The translations under genes were made by a program, and so were the position numbers. The notes below the pieces were generated by a model. That model made no database searches and was not told the DNA's origin. It worked only from the letters and a program-made list of their open reading frames with translations. Positions 7,164 through 11,619 of a stretch of 11,619 nucleotides of DNA are shown here, piece by piece. Source of the stretch: Porticoccaceae bacterium (lineage in GTDB: Bacteria > Pseudomonadota > Gammaproteobacteria > Pseudomonadales > Porticoccaceae); the NCBI GenBank assembly GCA_023228865.1, contig JALOAH010000107.1, positions 1-11,619 on the forward strand, given 5' to 3'. How positions within the stretch are numbered: the stretch's first letter is position 1; the number at the start of each line of letters is the position of its first letter.

Positions 7164-7925
7164 GTGTTGAGTCAAATATCGCTGCAGGAAAAAACCGCTC
7201 TCTACCTGAGTGGTGTCAATAAATCCTTTGATGGTTTCAAGGCCATCAATAATCTGAATTTGATGATTATGCCGGGGGAATTGCGGGCGATTATCGGCCC
7301 CAACGGTGCTGGCAAAACCACGATGATGGATATCATTACCGGCAAAATTCGCCCCGACAGCGGCGAGGTCTTTTTCCGCAGTGAAATCGACCTCACCAAA
7401 CATACAGAAGCGGAAATTGCCAATTTGGGCATAGGCAGAAAATTTCAGAAACCGACGGTGATTGAAACCCTGACAGTATTTGAGAATCTGGAATTGGCCC
7501 TAAAAGGCAAGCGCCCGGTATGGGATGCCCTGTTTTTCAGCCTTACCGCCGAGGGCAGGGCGAGAATTGACGAGGTGTTTGCTATTGTCGGCCTGGGGGG
7601 GCGGCGCGCCAAGCTTGCCGGTTCCCTCGCCCATGGCGAAAAACAGCGCCTTGAAATTGGCATGTTGCTGGCGCAAAGCCCGGAGCTGCTGCTGGTTGAC
7701 GAGCCCGCCGCCGGGATGACCGATGAAGAAACCGAAAAGCTCTCAGAGATACTTCGTAGTATTGCCGGAAACCATTCAGTGGTGGTGGTGGAGCACGATA
7801 TGGAATTTATCCGCTCCCTGGATTCCACGGTGACCGTGCTTCATGAAGGCACCGTAATCGCTGAAGGTTCGCTGGCGAAAGTACAGCAGGATCAGCGTGT
7901 AATCGAAGTTTACCTGGGACGTTAA
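7164..7925 (+). CDS. urtD: urea ABC transporter ATPase UrtD (LivG-like)
   Basis: UrtD is one of two cytoplasmic ATPases that power urea import. The 253-residue protein shows Walker A GPNGAGKT (45-52), Q-loop Gln95 in KFQKPTV, the variant signature SLAHGEKQ (154-161), Walker B LLLVDEP (175-181) and the switch His211 in VEHDM. The LAHGEKQ signature in place of LSGGQ is typical of UrtD/LivG-type subunits. The start is GTG at 7164, two bases after the urtC stop. It is supported by GAGGGAGG (7147-7154), which ends 9 bases before it. Confidence 0.96.
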   Translation: MLSQISLQEKTALYLSGVNKSFDGFKAINNLNLMIMPGELRAIIGPNGAGKTTMMDIITGKIRPDSGEVFFRSEIDLTKHTEAEIANLGIGRKFQKPTVIETLTVFENLELALKGKRPVWDALFFSLTAEGRARIDEVFAIVGLGGRRAKLAGSLAHGEKQRLEIGMLLAQSPELLLVDEPAAGMTDEETEKLSEILRSIAGNHSVVVVEHDMEFIRSLDSTVTVLHEGTVIAEGSLAKVQQDQRVIEVYLGR

Positions 7926-7937
7926 CAGGCCGCGACT

Positions 7938-8633
7938 ATGCTCGAAATAAAAAATGTAAATCTTTTTTACGGCGCCAGCCAGGCGTTAAAAGACGTCAGC
8001 CTCAATGTCGAAAAAGGCAAGGTCACCTGTTTGCTGGGTCGCAACGGCGTGGGCAAAACCTCCCTTCTCAACGCCGTTGCCGGTCAGCAGGCGATAGCCA
8101 GCGGCGATCTGCTCTGGGAAGGCAAGCCCATACAGGCCATGGCACCCTACGACAGGGCGCGGGCGGGTATCGCCTATGTGCCCCAGGGACGGGAAATTTT
8201 CTCCCAGCTCACGGTGCTCGAAAATTTAAAGACCGGTTTTAATTGCCTGCCCCGCAGTCAGCGCTTTATCGACAATGAAATCTTTTTTCTCTTCCCCGTA
8301 CTCAAGGATATGCTCAATCGCCGCGGCGGCGACCTCTCTGGCGGTCAGCAGCAACAGCTCGCTATCGCCAGGGCGCTGGTTACCAATCCCCGGCTGCTGT
8401 TGCTCGACGAACCCACCGAAGGTATACAGCCGTCCATCATCAAGGATATTGGCCGCGTTATTGAAAGCCTGCGCAAGCGTGGCGAAATGGCGATTCTGCT
8501 GGTGGAGCAATACTTTGAATTTGCCCGTGATCTCGCCGACGACTATGCGGTGATGGATCGAGGCGTGGTGGTGCTCGCAGGCGCGGGTAATGAGATGGAT
8601 GAAGAAAAGGTGCGCGGTCTGATGAGCGTGTAA
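7938..8633 (+). CDS. urtE: urea ABC transporter ATPase UrtE (LivF-like)
   Basis: UrtE is the second ATPase and pairs with UrtD beneath the UrtBC channel. The 231-residue protein has Walker A GRNGVGKT (34-41), Q-loop Gln83 in YVPQGREIF, signature LSGGQQQQ (133-140) and Walker B LLLLDEP (153-159). The H-loop position is occupied by Gln191 (VEQYFEF) rather than His. That substitution is common in LivF/UrtE-like subunits and is not a sign of inactivation. The preceding ribosome site is weak (CAGG, 7926-7929), with a 12-base gap from urtD. It is the last gene of the operon; no terminator is evident before the next gene. Confidence 0.96.
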   Translation: MLEIKNVNLFYGASQALKDVSLNVEKGKVTCLLGRNGVGKTSLLNAVAGQQAIASGDLLWEGKPIQAMAPYDRARAGIAYVPQGREIFSQLTVLENLKTGFNCLPRSQRFIDNEIFFLFPVLKDMLNRRGGDLSGGQQQQLAIARALVTNPRLLLLDEPTEGIQPSIIKDIGRVIESLRKRGEMAILLVEQYFEFARDLADDYAVMDRGVVVLAGAGNEMDEEKVRGLMSV

Positions 8634-8650
8634 GCCTTGCACCAATGGTC

Positions 8651-8656
8651 TACAAT
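8651..8656 (+). promoter_or_regulatory. possible -10 element before the glycine-rich gene
   Basis: TACAAT lies 34 bases before ATG 8691 and matches TATAAT at five of six positions, but no convincing -35 element is found 16-18 bases upstream, inside the end of urtE. The gene could instead be read through from the urt operon. Confidence 0.25.
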
Positions 8657-8690
8657 AATCCTCCGTTGTTCTCAGTTTCTGGATCTTTCT

Positions 8691-9677
8691 ATGAAAAAAC
8701 TTTTTATCAGCTACTGCCTGGCGGCGCTTGTTTCTCCTGCTCTAGCTGCCTCTGAACTCATTATTGGCAAGGGCGAAAACTATGTTGTGACCGCTGACAA
8801 AATGAATATGTCAGTGGACAAACTGGTGATCTCGGACAACGCCACCATCAGTTTTGCCGAGGGTGTCGATCACTGGGAGCTTCTCGCCAAAGACGCCACC
8901 ATCGGTTACGGTGTGGTGATCGATGGTTCTGGCAAGTCTGGCGCCGCTGGCGAAGCTGGTGCTTCCATTGCGGACAAGGCTGCAGCGTGCCGCTCTGGCA
9001 AAAGTGGCAATAGCGGCCAAAGTGGTGAAGCCGGTTCTCAGGGGGTCGATATTTTTCTGGGGCTGGATGCCCATAAAATCGGCAACCTCAAAGTCATTGC
9101 CGATGGCGGCGATGGCGGCAATGGCGGAATTGGTGGAGCCGGTCAGGATGCGGGCAAAATCCTCAAATGCCCACCGGCAAGAGGCGGCAATGGCGGCGCC
9201 GGTGGCGCTGGCGGTGATGGTGGTCGCGGCGGCAACGTGGTTGTCAGCGTTAATTCCCTCGACCCCAAGATCGAAGCGGGTGCGCTTACGGCTGGAGTGC
9301 GGGTTTCGGTAAAACCCGGTGAGGCGGGCAAAGGCGGCGAAGGAGGCAAGGGCGGCAGTGGCTCGGAAGGGGAATACGTCAACCAGAAAACCCTGTCCGG
9401 CAGCCAGAAATGGGTTGGCGGCGGTCCCGGTGGTCGTTTTGGGCCAACGGGTGAAGACGGCAAGGAAGGCAGCTACGGCCAGGTTTTTGTCGGCGGCAAA
9501 TTTTCCGGCTTCCCTTCGGTAAGCACCCACACCGACAGCTATGAAGGCTTCGACAAATACCGCACCGCAGTCGATCCCGCCTACATAGAAGACAAAAAAG
9601 CCGCCCAGGAAGAAATCAAACTCCTCAAGGAACAACTCAAAAAATTGCAGGAGCGCATGGACAGTATCGAAAAATAA
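8691..9677 (+). CDS. secreted glycine-rich, collagen-like/GGX-repeat protein
   Basis: The 328-residue protein starts with a clear Sec signal peptide (MKKLF then a hydrophobic core, cleavage near SPALA, residue 19). The mature part alternates short beta-prone segments with glycine-rich blocks at about 79-118, 139-155, 165-181, 210-227 and 243-263. In these blocks Gly recurs every third residue, often as GGX (GGD GGN GGI GGA). Only two Cys remain after processing, 100 and 160, which could form one disulfide. The last 32 residues (about 297-328) are charged, with a heptad-like Leu/Ile pattern, and are likely a coiled coil for oligomerisation. ATG 8691 was chosen over an earlier in-frame start because it begins the signal peptide; the ribosome site (GGAT) is weak. 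No known family is assigned. The repeats suggest an extracellular structural or surface protein, either a collagen-like triple helix or polyglycine-II packing. A link to urea metabolism is not evident beyond position. Confidence 0.85.
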   Translation: MKKLFISYCLAALVSPALAASELIIGKGENYVVTADKMNMSVDKLVISDNATISFAEGVDHWELLAKDATIGYGVVIDGSGKSGAAGEAGASIADKAAACRSGKSGNSGQSGEAGSQGVDIFLGLDAHKIGNLKVIADGGDGGNGGIGGAGQDAGKILKCPPARGGNGGAGGAGGDGGRGGNVVVSVNSLDPKIEAGALTAGVRVSVKPGEAGKGGEGGKGGSGSEGEYVNQKTLSGSQKWVGGGPGGRFGPTGEDGKEGSYGQVFVGGKFSGFPSVSTHTDSYEGFDKYRTAVDPAYIEDKKAAQEEIKLLKEQLKKLQERMDSIEK

Positions 9678-9696
9678 CGTGCCGGGTTGAACGGCT

Positions 9697-9723
9697 AAAG
9701 GGCGCCAGTGGGCGCCCTTTCTT
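9697..9723 (+). terminator. rho-independent terminator after the glycine-rich gene
   Basis: A perfect 10-base stem, AAAGGGCGCC (9697-9706) and GGCGCCCTTT (9711-9720), with an AGTG loop, lies 19 bases after the stop. The T-run (TTTCTT) is partly in the stem. The symmetric A- and T-flanks suggest it could work in both directions, though no gene opposes it here. Confidence 0.8.
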
Positions 9724-9769
9724 CGCTGACTATTTTTTGTGAATCGCTATGCAATTATCAATGAACATT

Positions 9770-9788
9770 GAGAATGATTATCTGCTAT
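9770..9788 (+). promoter_or_regulatory. Fur-box-like sequence before the methyltransferase gene
   Basis: The segment starting GAGAATGATTATC matches the 19-base Fur consensus at about 12 positions, concentrated in the first 13. It overlaps a possible extended -10 (TGCTATGGT, 9783-9791), where a repressor would be expected to sit. There is no good -35. AT-rich promoter sequence can mimic Fur boxes, so this is tentative. Confidence 0.25.
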
Positions 9789-9838
9789 GGTGGGGCAACT
9801 AACCTGACACCACTTCAATTTGATGGAATAAATTGTTT

Positions 9839-10828
9839 ATGGGATTGCGGAAAAATATCAGCGGACTGAAAAAAATATTTGGCAGCGCCAAGGGGCTTGA
9901 GCGAAGGGATAAGGATGCCTATTCTGATCAACCAGATGACGCGCAGCTGGCTGTGTCTCTCGAAAACCTGAATCTGTTCAGGTCAGCCATCGGGTTTGAA
10001 ACTCCCGGATCAATCCCTTTTAGATCAGAAGTCTGTAACAGCCATCACTTTCTTTTCGAATGTTATGCATACTGGTGTGACTGGTTTAAGGAAAAACCCC
10101 GATACCATCGCAAGCAATGGGAATTTGTGTTTATTGCTCAAGCGTTATGGGAGCGGGGTTTTTTGCATCGGGGGGCAAAAGGATTGGGTTTTGGCGTGGG
10201 GCGTGAGCCGCTGGTCGCCACATTCGCGGCGCAGGGTTGCGGGATTATGGCTACAGACATGGATTTGGCGAGCGCCATCAAAAAGGGATGGGTGGGTTCA
10301 AACGAATACGCCAACACTCTGCAAGATTTGAATGAAAGAAATATCTGTGACCACGGGCAATTTATACAGCAGGTTGATATTGCATCGGTCAATATGAACC
10401 ATATTCCTGAACGCTTGAAAGAGTTTGATTTCTGCTGGTCGGCCTGTTGCTTTGAGCATTTGGGCAATCTGGCAAAAGGCCTGGAATTTGTAAGAAATTC
10501 ACTCAAAACTCTCCGCAGTGGCGGTCTTGCTGTGCATACCACGGAATTTAACCTTTCCTCTAATGATCAGACCGTTGCTGAAGGGGATACGGTTTTATAT
10601 CGAGAAAAAGACATTCGCCAACTGATCCACCAGCTTATAGCCGATGGCCATGACGTCGAACCTTTGGTTATTCATAAAGGATCTCAACCCATTGATGACC
10701 ATATTGATTTGCCGCCGTACTGCAGTGATGCCCATGTCCGGTTAAGGTTGGGGGACTTTGCGGTGACTTCGGTGGGAATAATCATTAAGAAGGGCGATAA
10801 ATCGAGCCCGACAACCCCGCATCAATAA
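9839..10828 (+). CDS. class I SAM-dependent methyltransferase-like protein, substrate unknown
   Basis: The 329-residue protein has a Rossmann-type methyltransferase core. Motif I is GLGFGVGRE (115-123), followed by an acidic residue at the end of the second strand (ATDMD, Asp140). FDFCWSACCFEHLGN (196-210) matches the motif IV region with the FEH seen in Methyltransf_11/23-like enzymes, and LRSGGLAVHTTEF (225-237) matches the motif VI/strand-5 region. The first 90 residues are a separate N-terminal part containing a Cys-and-aromatic-rich stretch (64-82). There is no signal peptide, so it should be cytoplasmic. Similar stand-alone enzymes are often linked to polysaccharide or secondary metabolite modification, but nothing nearby shows the substrate. 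ATG 9839 is preferred; TTG 9833, two codons earlier, is closer to GGAA and is possible. It follows a terminator and faces the minus-strand gene. Confidence 0.75.
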   Translation: MGLRKNISGLKKIFGSAKGLERRDKDAYSDQPDDAQLAVSLENLNLFRSAIGFETPGSIPFRSEVCNSHHFLFECYAYWCDWFKEKPRYHRKQWEFVFIAQALWERGFLHRGAKGLGFGVGREPLVATFAAQGCGIMATDMDLASAIKKGWVGSNEYANTLQDLNERNICDHGQFIQQVDIASVNMNHIPERLKEFDFCWSACCFEHLGNLAKGLEFVRNSLKTLRSGGLAVHTTEFNLSSNDQTVAEGDTVLYREKDIRQLIHQLIADGHDVEPLVIHKGSQPIDDHIDLPPYCSDAHVRLRLGDFAVTSVGIIIKKGDKSSPTTPHQ

Positions 10829-10833
10829 GCCGG

Positions 10834-10869
10834 AATTGCGCGTTGGCCAGAAATTGCGCGTTAGCCAGA
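10834..10869 (+). repeat. tandem 18-base direct repeat (two units)
   Basis: AATTGCGCGTTGGCCAGA (10834-10851) is followed directly by the same 18 bases with one change (G to A at unit position 12). A degenerate third start (AATTCAG) follows. It lies just after the methyltransferase stop, in the convergent intergenic space. Copy number is likely to vary between strains through slippage. Confidence 0.85.
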
Positions 10870-10896
10870 AATTCAGAGTATGTTGGCACAATATTC

Positions 10897-10926
10897 GGGC
10901 TAGGCAGAAATTCACAGCCGTAGCCC
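10897..10926. terminator. hairpin in the convergent intergenic region
   Basis: GGGCTA (10897-10902) pairs with TAGCCC (10921-10926), extended inward by GGC/GCC with one bulged G and an 11-base loop. It lies between two genes that converge. No T-run of normal length follows on either strand, so it may act as a weak bidirectional terminator or simply as an mRNA 3' end structure. Confidence 0.4.
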
Positions 10927-10947
10927 TTCGGCAAATACCTGCAAATG

Positions 10948-11619
10948 CTAACCCCCGGTGAATCTCATCTCGTAGGGTCGTGACATGGTGCAGGCCATGC
11001 CCTGTTGTGAAACCTGCGAGTGAAGGGTGCCGGTTATAAAGGAGTCGGTTTCCAGGTTCCATCTGAAGTTGATGGTCATGGGAATGCCGTCCTGGGCACC
11101 GCCGACAGTGCCGCTATAGTGGCGACCGCGGCTGTCGTCTGCATGCATGACGAGGTCGGCGCTACCGTCGGAAAAACCGCTCCCCACCACCGTCCAGCCG
11201 CAATTTTGCAGGCTGAGTGTTCCCGGTTCCTGGGACGCGGCGAGGGGCATGGTCATGGCGCCGCACACCATGGTTCCCGGCAGGTTGGTTACCATCCAAA
11301 CTCCTTCCCTGGGCACCAGCTTCGGCGACGGGCAATTTCCGGTTAGTGGGGAATGAGCTTCCGCTTCGGGGGCGAGCTTGGGAGTTTGAGCCTCTTTCGG
11401 TGGCGGTGCTGCGGGAGTGACGAATTTCGGGGTGGCGGACTGTTTGTCGATTTTTTGCTCCCGGTAGAGATAGGCGCAAGTGACGGTTTCGCCCTTGTCG
11501 ATGACAAATCTGGCGGTGCCCGTGTTGGTGTAACCCGCACTGTTGGCGTCGTCACAGGTAATGCTCACCAGTTCGTAGCCTGGAGTGGCTCCGCTGTCCC
11601 AGGCGGTATAGGCGCCCGG
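10948..11619 (-). CDS. partial gene for a probable extracellular Cys-containing protein (5' end outside window)
   Basis: The frame is open from the right edge of the window to a TAG at 10948-10950, giving 223 visible residues. A GTG at 11568 could serve as a start, but the reading frame continues upstream with a sensible sequence (PGY then ELVSITCDD), so the gene is most likely truncated by the window. The first 50 visible residues contain ITCDDAN and GETVTCAY. That pattern (ITC ... GETVTC) is common in small beta-sandwich repeats of secreted bacterial proteins. A Pro/Lys/Ala-rich linker follows (about 63-92), then a C-terminal domain of about 130 residues with Cys at 96, 119, 140 and 210 and many short beta-prone stretches. 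Visible Cys number six, an even count that suits disulfides in the periplasm or outside the cell. I do not recognise the C-terminal domain. Confidence 0.75.
   Translation of the reverse strand, partial: PGAYTAWDSGATPGYELVSITCDDANSAGYTNTGTARFVIDKGETVTCAYLYREQKIDKQSATPKFVTPAAPPPKEAQTPKLAPEAEAHSPLTGNCPSPKLVPREGVWMVTNLPGTMVCGAMTMPLAASQEPGTLSLQNCGWTVVGSGFSDGSADLVMHADDSRGRHYSGTVGGAQDGIPMTINFRWNLETDSFITGTLHSQVSQQGMACTMSRPYEMRFTGG

Noticed and set aside
8033..8530. UrtE lacking the switch histidine as a sign of decay
   Set aside because: Gln at the H-loop position is common in LivF/UrtE subunits and all other ATPase motifs are intact.
8811..9635. Minus-strand open frame of 274 codons opposite the glycine-rich gene, and a second Pro-rich one at 9143-9463
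   Set aside because: Runs of glycine codons (GGN) give open antisense frames rich in Ala, Thr and Pro. The plus-strand frame has the signal peptide and the terminator.

Overview
The window looks like chromosomal DNA of a gammaproteobacterium. The evidence is the ureC-E-F-G order of the urease genes, the proteobacterial form of UrtB with a long periplasmic N-terminal part, a sigma-54 type promoter, and intermediate GC with ordinary Shine-Dalgarno sites. A marine or soil member of the Cellvibrionales or a related group would fit, but that is a guess from style. No rRNA, tRNA, CRISPR array, insertion sequence or phage gene was seen, and no stretch over 300 bases lacks a gene.

Region 1 (1-2764, + strand) is the 3' end of a urease operon. 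It holds the last codons of ureC, then ureE, ureF and ureG, which make up the nickel delivery and GTPase machinery, and a UreH/NiCoT-type nickel permease. Between ureC and ureE lies an odd 180-base gap. It carries a 30-base imperfect direct repeat and a small open frame that overlaps the ureE start codon.

Region 2 (2765-8633, + strand) is a complete five-gene urea ABC importer, urtABCDE, with a periplasmic binding protein, two LivH/LivM-like permeases and two LivG/LivF-like ATPases. Its leader has a near-consensus sigma-54 promoter. Upstream are two NtrC-like sites at about -137 and -106, which suggests induction on nitrogen limitation. A strong hairpin between urtA and urtB probably lets the binding protein be made in excess over the membrane parts. 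Together the two regions describe one pathway: urea uptake (Urt), nickel uptake (permease), nickel insertion (UreE/F/G) and hydrolysis by urease encoded upstream.

Region 3 (8634-11619) is accessory. It holds a secreted glycine-rich protein with collagen-like/GGX triplets and a C-terminal coiled coil, closed by a clear terminator. Next comes an orphan SAM-dependent methyltransferase behind a Fur-box-like sequence. A short convergent intergenic stretch with a tandem 18-base repeat and a hairpin follows. Last is a minus-strand gene for a cysteine-containing, probably extracellular protein whose 5' end is outside the window.

No clearly new multi-gene system is visible. The points most worth a second look are the ureC-ureE gap, the NtrC/sigma-54 layout before urtA, the glycine-rich secreted protein and the partial minus-strand protein.
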